From an uncultured Alphaproteobacteria bacterium (GTDB lineage Bacteria; Pseudomonadota; Alphaproteobacteria; Rhodobacterales; Rhodobacteraceae): a stretch of 64,000 nucleotides of DNA. Within the stretch, counting starts at the first letter, position 1; each line of letters begins with the position of its first letter. Shown piece after piece: positions 52,003 to 62,383 of the stretch. The notes under the pieces were generated by a model, which searched no databases, was not told where the DNA came from, and was given only the letters and a program-made list of their open reading frames with translations. The translations under genes and the position numbers were made by a program. The stretch is taken from assembly GCA_902576905.1 (NCBI GenBank), contig CACGWW010000002.1:124001-188000 (forward strand), written 5' to 3'.

Positions 52003-53008
52003 GTATTTTCCATTCTCAGCAATAGTTGGGCAAGAACAAATGAAACTTGCTCTGATTTTGACAGCAATCGATCCATCAATTGGAGGCGTACTCGTATTTG
52101 GAGATCGCGGCACTGGGAAATCAACCATTGTTAGATCGCTCGCGGGATTATTACCAAAGCAAAATTTTGTAATAGATTGCCCCTTTAATTGCCAGAATTC
52201 ATTTAATCTATGCGATCAGTGTAAAAAAAAGAAGTCTCTTGAGTTTGAAGAACGTTCAACCCCAGTTATAGATCTTCCCTTGGGGTCAACAGAAGACAGA
52301 GTTGTTGGATCACTAAATTTAGAAATTGCTTTGACTGAGGGCAGGAAAGTATTTGAACCAGGCTTATTAGCCAAAGCAAATAGCGGCTTCCTTTATATAG
52401 ATGAGGTCAACTTGCTAGAGGATCATATCGTTGATCTGCTTTTAGACGTTGCCGCATCAGGAGAGAACCTAGTTGAAAGGGATGGAATTTCGATAAGACA
52501 CTCATCAAAGTTCGTCTTAATTGGTTCTGGGAATCCCGAAGAGGGTGAACTCAGACCGCAGCTACTTGATAGATTTGGTTTCTCAGTAAATGTGGGTTCC
52601 CCCGCCGAAATATCGCAAAGAATTGAAGTGATTAAAAGAAGAGATGAGTTTGAAAGAGATCCTCAAGCTTTTTTACGCAAATGGAGACGGAAAGATTTAA
52701 CAGTTAAAAAAAAAATAATTCACGCAAAAAATACTTTAGATAACATTAAGCTTGACGATAGTATTTTATCAAAGTGTGCTGAAATTTGTATCGCGGTTGG
52801 CTCTGATGGATTGAGGGGAGAACTAACACTTTTGAGGGCTTTAAGAGCACTCTGTGCGTTTAATGAGACAACAAAGCCAACTTTAAAGGATATTAGAGAG
52901 ATAGCTGTTTACACTCTTAGCCACAGACTGAGAAGGGATCCATTGGATGATACAAGTTCAGAGGTGCGCGTGAAAAGAAAAGTCAATGAACTGATAGATG
53001 GCAAATAA
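51995..53008 (+). CDS. bchI: magnesium chelatase subunit I
   Basis: The 337-residue AAA+ ATPase starts at GTG 51995, overlapping crtA by 8 bp. It has Walker A GDRGTGKST (36-44), GFLYIDEVNLLEDHIVDLLLDVAASG as Walker B region, and SGNPEEGELRPQLLDRFG. It drives magnesium insertion with BchD and BchH. The four-cysteine insert around CPFNCQNSFNLCDQC is typical of BchI. It overlaps bchD by 11 bp. Confidence 0.97.
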   Translation: MNKYFPFSAIVGQEQMKLALILTAIDPSIGGVLVFGDRGTGKSTIVRSLAGLLPKQNFVIDCPFNCQNSFNLCDQCKKKKSLEFEERSTPVIDLPLGSTEDRVVGSLNLEIALTEGRKVFEPGLLAKANSGFLYIDEVNLLEDHIVDLLLDVAASGENLVERDGISIRHSSKFVLIGSGNPEEGELRPQLLDRFGFSVNVGSPAEISQRIEVIKRRDEFERDPQAFLRKWRRKDLTVKKKIIHAKNTLDNIKLDDSILSKCAEICIAVGSDGLRGELTLLRALRALCAFNETTKPTLKDIREIAVYTLSHRLRRDPLDDTSSEVRVKRKVNELIDGK

Positions 53009-54704
53009 AATTGACTTTCTTGAGCATGAGCTCGATGTAAATGCTCTCATCCAGGGCATATTAACAATTAGTAGTATCGATCCCTCTCTTGGTTCTTTAA
53101 CTATAAAGGCTAACTATTCAACCGTAAGAGAGGTGTTTCTTTCTAACCTCTTGTCCCTATTAAAACCAAAACGATTTAAAAAAATTTATCCCTTTCAAAA
53201 TCCAACCGACTTTGCCAATAACCTTAATATGATCGATACGCTAACCTTTGGCATGCCAAAATATAATGAAGATATATTCTCGTCCGACAACATCGCTTTA
53301 ATTTTAACTAACACTGAAAAAATGGAAAAAGGTCTAGCTACATTTTTGAGAGACAAAATTAAGAACAACAACAACAAATTCTTTATTGCATTAGACGAAA
53401 GCGAAAGTAATGAAGTGCCCAGAGAAAATCTTTCCGAATATCTTATTTTTTCCATAAATCTGGATGGCACAAGACATAAAGATTTGAAAAAAGTTTCTAT
53501 AAATAGAAAAAAAATTGCTGAGGCTAAAGAAAATCTAGCGACGCTAAAAGTCAATAAAAAAGCATTAGATTACTTAATCGCGTCCGCCGAAATGTTTTCT
53601 ATTTCTAATATGCATACAATTTTTACCACGTTAAAAGTCGCTAAGTCATTATGTGCTTATAAAGGGAAAAAAAATGTCTCCAAAGAAGACATAAACCTGG
53701 CTATTTCTCTTTCCATGATACATAAGGCAAAAAAATTTCCTGAATTTCAACAAGATAATAAAGCAGAAACGCCTGAACAAGAACAATTAAGAGATGAAAA
53801 AGAAAGTAAAGCAAACAACTCAGAACTAAATAGTGAAGACAAGAAAATGCTTATAGATGCTCTTAAAATCTCTCTCCCGAGCAACCTCATTGAGAGTCTT
53901 TTGTCAAAAAACTCTCAATCTATTAGTCTTGGGGAATCAGCTGGATCTGGAGAAAGAAACAATAATTTCTCGGCAGGCCGCCCTATACCTTCCGTTAATA
54001 GAAAATATTCTTCTGACAAAAGAATTGATTTGATGGGGACACTTATAAAATCTATCCCCTGGCAAAAACTAAGATCTTCTTCAGTTACAAAAAATAAAAA
54101 AATAATCATTTATCCACAAGACATCATGATAAAAAGATTTGAGAAGCAATCAGAAAGGCTTCTAATATTTTTAGTTGATGCCTCCGGCTCTAATGCTATT
54201 GGGCGGTTAAATGAAGCAAAGGGAGCTATCGAGATATTATTATCCGATGCTTATGCAAAGCGAGATAATGTTGCTCTCATTTCTTTTAGTGGATTGAAAG
54301 CTGATCCTTTACTATTGCCTACAAAATCTCTTGTGACAGCCAAGAAAAAACTAAGTTCACTTCCTGGAGGTGGTGCTACACCTTTGGCTAATGGCCTACT
54401 CGAAGCATTTAATATGGCTGATGTCGCTAGATCCCGAAATATAAAACCTATTATTATCCTATTATCCGACGGCAAGGGAAACATGTCGCTTGATGGAGTG
54501 GGAGATCGCGTTAAAGCTACTAAGGATACAAACTATGTAGCATCATTAATAAAACGAAACGCTATCAATAATATCTTTATTGATACTTCTAGAAGAAAAA
54601 CACCAATGGCTAACGAGCTTGCAAGAGAGCTAAACGGTCATTATTTCCAATTGCCAATGGCAAATTCCGGCAGTATTTCAAAAGCAGTTCAGCAATCGAT
54701 ATAG
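52998..54704 (+). CDS. bchD: magnesium chelatase subunit D
   Basis: The 568-residue subunit has an inactive AAA-like N-terminal half, a charged linker (about 250-280), and a von Willebrand A domain with the MIDAS-type DASGS near residue 391, then GGGATPLANGL. It scaffolds the BchI ring onto BchH. As usual for BchD, no intact Walker A is seen. It overlaps bchI by 11 bp; bchO is 9 bp downstream. Confidence 0.95.
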   Translation: MANKIDFLEHELDVNALIQGILTISSIDPSLGSLTIKANYSTVREVFLSNLLSLLKPKRFKKIYPFQNPTDFANNLNMIDTLTFGMPKYNEDIFSSDNIALILTNTEKMEKGLATFLRDKIKNNNNKFFIALDESESNEVPRENLSEYLIFSINLDGTRHKDLKKVSINRKKIAEAKENLATLKVNKKALDYLIASAEMFSISNMHTIFTTLKVAKSLCAYKGKKNVSKEDINLAISLSMIHKAKKFPEFQQDNKAETPEQEQLRDEKESKANNSELNSEDKKMLIDALKISLPSNLIESLLSKNSQSISLGESAGSGERNNNFSAGRPIPSVNRKYSSDKRIDLMGTLIKSIPWQKLRSSSVTKNKKIIIYPQDIMIKRFEKQSERLLIFLVDASGSNAIGRLNEAKGAIEILLSDAYAKRDNVALISFSGLKADPLLLPTKSLVTAKKKLSSLPGGGATPLANGLLEAFNMADVARSRNIKPIIILLSDGKGNMSLDGVGDRVKATKDTNYVASLIKRNAINNIFIDTSRRKTPMANELARELNGHYFQLPMANSGSISKAVQQSI

Positions 54705-54713
54705 AGCATAGAG

Positions 54714-55565
54714 ATGGTTAATGACGCTGCAAATAATTTTTGGCCATACTCTGAATATAGTAAGTTTCTTGAGACCGATAATTTTGTTTGGCATTATCAA
54801 TTAATTGGGAAACCAGGTAACCCTATTATACTTCTTATCCATGGAGCTGGAGCTTCTTCGCATTCTTGGGCCAATCTAATACCAAAACTTCATAAGTTTC
54901 AAGTTTTGGCGGTTGACCTACCTGGACATAGATTCTCAAAGATAAAAAAAGGAATACGACCTCAACACGATACTATTGTGAGGGATTTGATAATTCTTTT
55001 TGACTCATTAAAGATTAAACCAAACGTCTTTGTAGGTCACTCTATCGGTGCAGTAATCGTTTTGTCCTTAGCCGTTATCTACAAGGGACCGCTATTATCC
55101 ATAGTTCTTATAAATGGTGCACTGGAGAAATTTGAAGGTCCAGCTGGAACGATTTTTCCATTAATGGCACGAGTGTTTTATGCAAGCCCTTTAACTAAAT
55201 ATTGGATAAGGCTTTTTAACAGTGCCGAAACAAGTCTTAGAAAATTCCTTTCAATATCTGGGAGCAATCTTACTATTAAAAATATTGACTACTATATGAA
55301 ACTCATGACTGATGAGGACCATATTACCGGCACTCTGGCATTCATTTCCCATTGGAATATCGGCGATATTGAAAAAAAAATTAAAAAAGTCAGTGTTCAA
55401 ACTCTTTTTTTAGCAGGCATGCGCGATGGGATTGTAAATTATAAAACAACTGTAAGAGCTCACAAAAAAGCATTTAACGCTAAAATAAAGCTTTTTAAAA
55501 GTGAGGGCCATTTGATCCACGAAGTTTCAAGTGCAAAAATTGCCAAAGAGATTAATTCTCTTTAA
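54714..55565 (+). CDS. bchO: alpha/beta hydrolase BchO (magnesium chelatase accessory)
   Basis: The 283-residue hydrolase has the oxyanion-loop motif LLIHGAGASSHSW (residues 40-52) and the elbow GHSIG with Ser110. It is normally found with bchID; its role in bacteriochlorophyll synthesis is not settled. The assignment comes from context and the family motifs. It ends the right side of the photosynthesis cluster. It is convergent with the enoyl-CoA hydratase gene. Confidence 0.93.
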   Translation: MVNDAANNFWPYSEYSKFLETDNFVWHYQLIGKPGNPIILLIHGAGASSHSWANLIPKLHKFQVLAVDLPGHRFSKIKKGIRPQHDTIVRDLIILFDSLKIKPNVFVGHSIGAVIVLSLAVIYKGPLLSIVLINGALEKFEGPAGTIFPLMARVFYASPLTKYWIRLFNSAETSLRKFLSISGSNLTIKNIDYYMKLMTDEDHITGTLAFISHWNIGDIEKKIKKVSVQTLFLAGMRDGIVNYKTTVRAHKKAFNAKIKLFKSEGHLIHEVSSAKIAKEINSL

Positions 55566-55578
55566 GACCGAAGTCAAA

Positions 55579-56352
55579 CTAAGTCCCTGTAAAATTCGGT
55601 TTTTCTTTTTTAAAAAATGACTCTACAGCAGATTTAAAATCGTTGCTCAGCATCAAGGTATCTTGCTCTCTCGCTTCATGATTGAATCTATCACAGTAAG
55701 CTTTAAAAGTATCTTCACGCATTACTTGCTTTGCGGCAGATGCTGCTAAAGGCGATCTTTGCGATAATTCTTCAGCCCAGCTTCTTACGTCGTCAATAAA
55801 GCTGCCATCCTGAAATATTTTGTTGGCCAATCCATAGTTCAGACATTCCTCCGAAGATAGATGGCTACCCGAAACAATTACCTCTAAAGCTTTTCTATAG
55901 CCTAGAGATTTTTGGAGAAGATACGTTGCTCCTCCATCAGGTACCAAGCCAATATTAGAAAACACCATTGAAATACGAGACGAGGCCGCCATCACCGTAA
56001 AATCACAATTCATTGCTAAAGCCGTTCCTATCCCCGCTGCTGATCCGTGTACGGCTGCTATGAAAAGTTTTTGACTTTTTGAGATTATTTCAAATATGGG
56101 AAAATACTCATCTAAAAGCTGTTTTGAAGGAGGCATTTGCCCTCCATCATTTAAATCGGCGCCAGCACAAAAACCAGGTCCCTCTCCTCTCAATATCACT
56201 ATTCTCGTATCTTTATTTTGATCAATTTTCCTCAATTTTTCAGCAAGACTTAACCTGAGTTCTGTATTAAATGTGTTATAATCTTCTGGCCTATTAATTA
56301 AAACCTCGACTATGTGGTCTGTTAAATGCTCTACTTTTATAATTTCTGACAT
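55579..56352 (-). CDS. enoyl-CoA hydratase/isomerase family protein
   Basis: The 257-residue crotonase-fold protein has FCAGADLNDGG and AAVHGSAAGIGTALAMNCDF (oxyanion hole), then FSNIGLVPDGGATYLL with an aspartate where hydratases have glutamate, similar to PaaG-type isomerases. It acts on an acyl-CoA, maybe in phenylacetate or fatty-acid breakdown. No other paa gene is in view. It lies just outside the photosynthesis cluster, convergent with bchO. Confidence 0.85.
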   Translation of the reverse strand: MSEIIKVEHLTDHIVEVLINRPEDYNTFNTELRLSLAEKLRKIDQNKDTRIVILRGEGPGFCAGADLNDGGQMPPSKQLLDEYFPIFEIISKSQKLFIAAVHGSAAGIGTALAMNCDFTVMAASSRISMVFSNIGLVPDGGATYLLQKSLGYRKALEVIVSGSHLSSEECLNYGLANKIFQDGSFIDDVRSWAEELSQRSPLAASAAKQVMREDTFKAYCDRFNHEAREQDTLMLSNDFKSAVESFFKKEKPNFTGT

Positions 56353-56428
56353 TTAATTCTTTCCTATTATAGTTTCACGTGTACGACTATTGTGATTAAA
56401 GAATACAAGCTTTTAACTGACAAGTTCA

Positions 56429-57649
56429 ATGATCAATATAGATTTTTATATAAAAAATTTACGCTGGCTCTATGTAGTATTTATTCTTACTTTTTGTTCT
56501 GCTTTTGGTCAGACTTTTTTTATTTCATTATACTCGGGAGAAATTAGGGCCGCTTTCGGGTTAACTCATGGTCAATGGGGACTGATCTACTCTTGCGCAA
56601 CTTTATCTTCAGCAATTCTTATCCTCTTTATGGGTGGTTATGCAGATAGATTTTCAGCTAAAAGACTCAGCACGTCGGTCATTTTTGGATTGATTGTTTT
56701 TGTATTTTTAATGGCAAACAATACTTCTACATGGGGGCTAGTTTTTATTATTCTAGGCCTCCGTTTTTTTGGTCAAGGAATGCTTGGGCACATATCAATG
56801 GTCTTTTGTGGCAAATGGTTTTTTAAAAATAAGGGTAAGGCAGTCGCCGTTGCAAACTCTGGTTACACTCTTGCAGAAGCTATAATGCCCACAATATTTG
56901 TTGCTTTAATAGGCCTTCTAAGTTGGCAGACCAGCTGGTATGTATCGATAATAATGAGTATACTAATATTGGCCTCAGTTAGGTTTCTTGCTAAAACAGA
57001 GCGAAACAAGGGCACCAAGCCTCAGAAAGAAAACCAGCAGGTAGGCATGTTGAAAAAATCATGGAAGCGATCCGAGATGTTAAGAAGTTGGGTTTTTTGG
57101 GCAGCAGTGCCGGGGCTAATGACTTCTCCCATGATTACAACAACCCTTTTCTTCCACCAAGTTCATTTAGTGGAAATAAAAAATTGGGATCTTTCAACGT
57201 ATGTACTATTTATTCCAGCCTATTCAGCCGCAACTCTTTTTTCTTTGTATTTAATCGGTTATTTGGTGGATAAACTTTCCACAAAATTGATTCTACCTGT
57301 TTTTCTTTTTCCTCTCATCTCAGGGTTATTACTCTTATCGATCGCTACATGCTACTTGGAATTACTCCTTATCTTTATCCTGTTAGGTTTAAGCGCAGGG
57401 GCATACATCGTAGTATATGGAACTTTTTTCCCAGAATTCTTCGGGTCTTTATATCTAGGGTCAGTGCGTACGGTTGGAGTAACCATTATGGTTTTCAGTT
57501 CTGCTATAGGACCTGTTTTAAGTGGTTATTTTATAGACTTAGGCTATCTCATTGATCATCAGTTCAAATTTTTTGCTGCATTTTCGGTGTTTGCTTCCTT
57601 ATTATTTTTAACTATCAATCTTAGGGTAAAGCTCCCTGAAAATCCTTAA
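56429..57649 (+). CDS. major facilitator superfamily transporter
   Basis: The 406-residue protein has 12 hydrophobic segments, with GHWG-like sequence FGLTHGQWGLIYSCATLSSA, the MFS loop motif GGYADRFSAKR, and GSVRTVGVTIMVFSSAIGP late. It resembles the oxalate/formate or monocarboxylate-type MFS proteins. Substrate is unknown. It diverges from the enoyl-CoA hydratase gene and precedes acetoacetyl-CoA synthetase on the same strand, so an organic acid is a reasonable guess. Confidence 0.85.
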   Translation: MINIDFYIKNLRWLYVVFILTFCSAFGQTFFISLYSGEIRAAFGLTHGQWGLIYSCATLSSAILILFMGGYADRFSAKRLSTSVIFGLIVFVFLMANNTSTWGLVFIILGLRFFGQGMLGHISMVFCGKWFFKNKGKAVAVANSGYTLAEAIMPTIFVALIGLLSWQTSWYVSIIMSILILASVRFLAKTERNKGTKPQKENQQVGMLKKSWKRSEMLRSWVFWAAVPGLMTSPMITTTLFFHQVHLVEIKNWDLSTYVLFIPAYSAATLFSLYLIGYLVDKLSTKLILPVFLFPLISGLLLLSIATCYLELLLIFILLGLSAGAYIVVYGTFFPEFFGSLYLGSVRTVGVTIMVFSSAIGPVLSGYFIDLGYLIDHQFKFFAAFSVFASLLFLTINLRVKLPENP

Positions 57650-57670
57650 AGTAAAAATTTAAAAGCGTTT

Positions 57671-57781
57671 ATGATTGGAGTTATGTTGCGCTATAATGAT
57701 AAAGAGAAACTGAAGCTAGCGTGTGCGGACTATATATTAAATGACCCCAGCGAATTAGTTAAAATATTAAGAGGCCTCTAA
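57671..57781 (+). CDS. possible 36-residue ORF before acetoacetyl-CoA synthetase
   Basis: An ATG at 57671 opens 36 codons ending in TAA at 57779-57781, immediately followed by the ATG of the synthetase gene (57782). The peptide starts MIGVMLRYNDKEKLKLACA. I do not recognise it. The abutting arrangement suggests translational coupling, but so short a frame could be chance. Confidence 0.35.
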   Translation: MIGVMLRYNDKEKLKLACADYILNDPSELVKILRGL

Positions 57782-59728
57782 ATGGATAAACCTGAAATCA
57801 TTTGGCAACCAAGTAGTGAAAGTAGAAAGTCGAGCAACCTATATCGGTTTATTGAATTTGCAAATCAAAGGTACTCACAATTAATAAAAACAGAATACCA
57901 AGATATTTGGGATTGGTCAGTCAATAATGTCGAAAAGTTTTGGTCTTTGATGTGGGATTTTTCTGAAATAAAAGGAAGCAAGGGCACAAAAATTACTAAA
58001 AATTATGGGCGGATGCCTGGCGCTAGGTTTTTTCCAGATGCAAAACTAAACTATGCAGAAAACCTACTCCGAGCTGCAGATAATGCTATAGCTATAGAGG
58101 AATTTAGAGAAGATGAGTACTCGAATGCATTAACCAGAAAAGAACTTGAAAGTAAGGCCCTTAAAATGGCTGGTTGGATGAAAGGCAAGGGGGTCAAGAA
58201 AGGGGATCGTGTCTGCGCTTACATGCCCAACTGTTCTGAAACAATTATATCGATGCTCGCTACTTCTGCCTTAGGAGCTATTTTTTCTTCCTGTTCGAGC
58301 GACTTCGGTATTGAGGGGGTTATAGATCGCTTTGAACAAATAGAGCCCAAAATTATGATTGCTACGAACGGCTACCTTTATAATGGAAAGGTTATAGATA
58401 GATCAGAGGAAATTAAAACAATATCCAAACGCCTTCCCTCGTTAGAACATATTATTGTTGTTGAATATATAAGTTCTTCCAAAGACATTGATAATTTTAC
58501 AAATTTTAAAGCTGTTTTTCAGTCAGACAGATTAGAAAACTATGTTTTGTGTAAATTTAATGACCCCCTATATATTGTTTTTTCATCGGGTACCACTGGC
58601 AAACCTAAATGCATAACACACAGCATAGGAGGCGTTCTAATTCAACACGCAAAAGAACACCTGCTTCATATAAATTTAAGCGAAAAGCAGAAAATGTTCT
58701 ATTTTACTACTTGTGGTTGGATGATGTGGAACTGGTTGGTTGGCTCCCTATTTTGTAAAAGCTCTATAGTCCTCTATGAAGGAAGTCCATTTTATCCAAA
58801 TCCCGAACATCTGTGGAAAATAGCTGAAAAATCGAAGGTGAGCATATTCGGTACATCAGCAAAGTATATCGATGCACTTTCAAAATCTAATATAGTTCCC
58901 AAGAAACACTTCATGTTGAGCAATCTACGAACTATTTGTTCAACTGGCTCTCCACTCAGCCCGGATAGTTATGATTACATTTTGAACAATATAAAACCAG
59001 ATGTGCAGATTGCATCGATTTCTGGTGGAACAGATCTTCTCAGCTGTTTTGTTTTAAGTAACCCTTTGAGTCCTGTAATCAAAGGTCAAATCCAATGCAG
59101 AGCACTCGCAATGGACGTGGATATTTTCAACGAGTATGGAGACAGTTTGGTTAACATGGAAGGTGAGCTTGTATGCAAAATTCCATTCCCATCAATGCCC
59201 ATAAAGTTTTGGAATGATCAAAATGATACAAAATATAAACAAGCATATTTTGAAAAATTTAAAGGGGTATGGCGGCACGGGGATTGGGCCAAAATAACTG
59301 AGCGCGGTACGGTGGTAATTTACGGTAGATCAGATGCAACCCTAAATCCTGGCGGAGTGAGGATTGGCACTGCCGAGATATATAATACCGTTGAGAAACT
59401 CAATGAAATTGCTGAGTCCATCGTAATAGCACAAAATTGGAATAATGATGTTAGAATTGTTTTATTTCTAAAGTTACAAGATGACTATAAGCTAACTGAA
59501 AATCTTAAAGAAAAAGTAGTTAATCAGATAAGAACAAATCTAACCCCAAGACATATACCAGCTAAAGTAGTTGCTGTTCCAGATATTCCTCGAACGCGTT
59601 CTGGGAAAATAACTGAGCTAGCAGTTAGAGATATTGTACACGGAAAAGAAATTAGAAATAAAGAAGCTTTGGCTAACCCAGAGGCCCTAATCCATTTTGC
59701 CAACATACCTGAATTAAATACAGGTTAA
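57782..59728 (+). CDS. acetoacetyl-CoA synthetase
   Basis: The 648-residue ANL-superfamily enzyme has the AMP-binding motif IVFSSGTTGKPKCITHSIGG, TTCGWMMWNWLVGSLF, ISGGTDLLSCFV, RHGDWAKITERG and the C-terminal RTRSGKITELAVRD lysine. These are the marks of acetoacetate-CoA ligase (AacS), which activates acetoacetate for ketone-body or polyhydroxybutyrate metabolism. It converges with trkH, with 4 bp between stops. It is preceded by a 36-codon frame. Confidence 0.9.
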   Translation: MDKPEIIWQPSSESRKSSNLYRFIEFANQRYSQLIKTEYQDIWDWSVNNVEKFWSLMWDFSEIKGSKGTKITKNYGRMPGARFFPDAKLNYAENLLRAADNAIAIEEFREDEYSNALTRKELESKALKMAGWMKGKGVKKGDRVCAYMPNCSETIISMLATSALGAIFSSCSSDFGIEGVIDRFEQIEPKIMIATNGYLYNGKVIDRSEEIKTISKRLPSLEHIIVVEYISSSKDIDNFTNFKAVFQSDRLENYVLCKFNDPLYIVFSSGTTGKPKCITHSIGGVLIQHAKEHLLHINLSEKQKMFYFTTCGWMMWNWLVGSLFCKSSIVLYEGSPFYPNPEHLWKIAEKSKVSIFGTSAKYIDALSKSNIVPKKHFMLSNLRTICSTGSPLSPDSYDYILNNIKPDVQIASISGGTDLLSCFVLSNPLSPVIKGQIQCRALAMDVDIFNEYGDSLVNMEGELVCKIPFPSMPIKFWNDQNDTKYKQAYFEKFKGVWRHGDWAKITERGTVVIYGRSDATLNPGGVRIGTAEIYNTVEKLNEIAESIVIAQNWNNDVRIVLFLKLQDDYKLTENLKEKVVNQIRTNLTPRHIPAKVVAVPDIPRTRSGKITELAVRDIVHGKEIRNKEALANPEALIHFANIPELNTG

Positions 59729-59732
59729 TATC

Positions 59733-61181
59733 TTATTGCTTCCAAAAGATGGGTAGGAAAAATGCCATTGCCACTAGAAGTTCTAATCTTCCTAAAATCA
59801 TTGCCAATATTAAAATATATTTTTCAACGTCATCAAGGCTCTTGAAGCTTCCCGATGGACCAATTATTTCACCTATTCCAGGGCCAACATTTGCTAATGC
59901 AGTAGTTGCTCCAGATATAGCGGTAATAAAATCTAACCCACAAAAAGCCAAACTTAACGTTACTAAAATGAGACAGGCAAAAAAACAACAGATCATTGTT
60001 ACTGTTGAGCGATAAATGTCTTGATCAACAAGTTTGTTTCCATATCTCAATAGGAATACTCCCTTCGAATAAATTAGCTGTCTTAAGGATGTCTTAATTA
60101 CTTGCCCAAGTACAATAAATCTATAGACCTTTATTCCCCCGGCAGTGGAACCCGCACAACCTCCAATAAAAATTAAAAAGAAAAACAAGACTGGACCTAA
60201 AGAGCCATAATTCATGAAGTCACCACTAGAATATCCTGTTGTCGTTATTATAGAAACCACATTGAAAATATATTCAGTGTTTACATGAATTGATTTTGCT
60301 ACCCCTCCATTTTGGTAAAGTATCAACAAAGTACAAGAAAAAAGAATAATTAATATAAAGGTGAATACCTGTGGGTCTAATTTGGGAATATTTCGGGTAA
60401 AAAAAATTGCAACAAATACGCTAAAAGGTAGACCTCCCACTATCATAAAGAGGATTGCAACCCACAGAACAGACGAACTATCATAATAACCAAGAGACTC
60501 ATCGTGAGTTGAGAAACCACCGGTTGCCACGGTAGTCATACCATGAGTTAAAGCATCGAATGGTGTCAATCCGACGAAAAGATAAGCAACGACACACGCC
60601 AAAGATAAAATAAAATAAATAATGATGATTGATCTTGAGATTTCTACTAATCTTGGAAGGGGCTTATCAGATCTATCCGAACTTTCCATTTTAAATAGCT
60701 GCATTCCACCAATCCTCAAAAAAGGAAGTAAAATTAGCCCTAATGAAAGTATGCCTAGGCCTCCAACCCATTGCATCAAAGCTCTCCATAAAAGAATTGG
60801 CCGATCATAGCTTAGAATGTCTGTCATTATAGTTGACCCAGTGGTCGTAAGTCCGGAGGTTGCTTCAAACAAAGCATCTACGAAACTTAAGTTTGCAGAT
60901 GAATTGGCTAATGGTATTGCACATAAAATTGGCAACAAAAACCACAACATATTAACCACTAATATTCCAAATCTCGGGGTAATTTTTGGTTGATCACCAA
61001 AACAAGCAATTACCACTAAAACACAAACTATCGCAGCCATTAAACCTGACCAAAGGAAAGATATGCCTCCCTCCCAACCAGTGAGGACAGAAGTTATCCA
61101 CGGAATTAACATTAAAAAAGAAAAAAATAATCCGACATATGCGACTATTAGTCCTGCTGACCTTACTTCTTTTAATAGCAT
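59733..61181 (-). CDS. trkH: Trk-type potassium uptake protein TrkH
   Basis: The 482-residue membrane protein has the four pore-loop repeats of the TrkH/KtrB family: ATSGLTTTGSTI, MTTVATGGFSTHD, SIITTTGYSSGDF and TTALANVGPGIG, the filter glycines being clear. It imports potassium driven by the membrane gradient with TrkA, which is not in this window. It is downstream of lptF on the same strand with a 107-bp gap. Confidence 0.94.
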   Translation of the reverse strand: MLLKEVRSAGLIVAYVGLFFSFLMLIPWITSVLTGWEGGISFLWSGLMAAIVCVLVVIACFGDQPKITPRFGILVVNMLWFLLPILCAIPLANSSANLSFVDALFEATSGLTTTGSTIMTDILSYDRPILLWRALMQWVGGLGILSLGLILLPFLRIGGMQLFKMESSDRSDKPLPRLVEISRSIIIIYFILSLACVVAYLFVGLTPFDALTHGMTTVATGGFSTHDESLGYYDSSSVLWVAILFMIVGGLPFSVFVAIFFTRNIPKLDPQVFTFILIILFSCTLLILYQNGGVAKSIHVNTEYIFNVVSIITTTGYSSGDFMNYGSLGPVLFFFLIFIGGCAGSTAGGIKVYRFIVLGQVIKTSLRQLIYSKGVFLLRYGNKLVDQDIYRSTVTMICCFFACLILVTLSLAFCGLDFITAISGATTALANVGPGIGEIIGPSGSFKSLDDVEKYILILAMILGRLELLVAMAFFLPIFWKQ

Positions 61182-61288
61182 CGCTAAAACTTATTTGAAT
61201 TTTAAAAAAATTACAATAATTGATGTATTGGCAAAATTCTCGTAGGGATGCTATTTACTGTTTTTGATTTCTCCTCAAGATCGTATCC

Positions 61289-62383
61289 CTAGGCAAATGT
61301 ATCTTTTAGATTAATGACTAATGATATTGCCACAAGAACTACTAAAGGCGGAAGATAGATAAGTAAAAACGTATCTGGATTGAGAACAAGAAGTGATTTC
61401 AGTGAAATAATGGCTACTTGCATTACCAATGCTACCAGTGACAGGAAAATAACAATTACAGTAGTTCTATATTTTTCTCTGTTGAAAACTATTAGAGCTA
61501 ACCCTCCAAGCATACATAATGCAATTGGAGACAATATCGACGATAGCTTCATATGGCTCTCTGCCAAATATTCAGAGGAGGTATAGTCAGTTAATTCAGC
61601 AAGTTCTTTAGATTTCATAATTCCCGTAATTGGTGAAACGTCGGATGGTGAGGCCAGGTAATACTGAGTTTCAGGTATAAAGGAATTTAAGTTAATTCCA
61701 AATCTCTCAAATCTCACAGACACTATACTCTTTTCATTTTTTGAAACGATCTGCAGCTCTCCATCCTGCATAATTAAATCTCTAATACTATTATTATCTC
61801 TAATAGCAGCCTCTTTCGCGGAATATAATAATGAATAATTATCATTCCGATCATCAAAGACAAATACTCCAGTCATTTGATTCTCTTCCAATTTATCTCT
61901 GACATAAATAGTCACACCAGATATTGGATGTAAAAACTTACCACTATCAATAAATTTTGTGGCGAAGTTTTGTTCGATATTAAAAAAAATAGACTGAAGT
62001 TTAAAGGCACTTTTTGGCAATACAAAAAATGTTATTAAAAATAGGATTAGACTGACAGTTAATCCAAATATAAAAATTATTTTTGTAAAAGAAAGAAATG
62101 AAAAGCCTGAGCTTGTGATAGCTACAATTTCAGTTTCAGAAACAAGTTTATTTATAGCATAGATAGTTGAAAAAAAAGCTGCAACCGGTATTACAAAATA
62201 GGCTACCTGGGGAATTGTATGCATTGCCACATTAAAAAATATACCAAGCGGCTGCTTGTTTAAAACTAAAGTTTCAAGCTTTGGAAGAATTTGAACCAAC
62301 CATAGTATACCGATAAACGTGAACGAAAATATCACAAATGGTTTTAATAGCTCGATATATAGATATTTGTTTATCAGCTTCAT
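61289..62383 (-). CDS. lptF: lipopolysaccharide export permease LptF
   Basis: The 364-residue protein has six membrane helices in two groups of three (about 10-125 and 275-360) around a periplasmic beta-jellyroll domain, the YjgP/YjgQ (LptF/LptG) architecture. IAITSSGFSFLSF is the typical coupling-helix region. It works with LptB and LptG in moving lipopolysaccharide. lptG usually follows; here trkH follows instead. It could in principle be LptG, but the N-terminal sequence fits LptF better. Confidence 0.78.
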   Translation of the reverse strand: MKLINKYLYIELLKPFVIFSFTFIGILWLVQILPKLETLVLNKQPLGIFFNVAMHTIPQVAYFVIPVAAFFSTIYAINKLVSETEIVAITSSGFSFLSFTKIIFIFGLTVSLILFLITFFVLPKSAFKLQSIFFNIEQNFATKFIDSGKFLHPISGVTIYVRDKLEENQMTGVFVFDDRNDNYSLLYSAKEAAIRDNNSIRDLIMQDGELQIVSKNEKSIVSVRFERFGINLNSFIPETQYYLASPSDVSPITGIMKSKELAELTDYTSSEYLAESHMKLSSILSPIALCMLGGLALIVFNREKYRTTVIVIFLSLVALVMQVAIISLKSLLVLNPDTFLLIYLPPLVVLVAISLVINLKDTFA

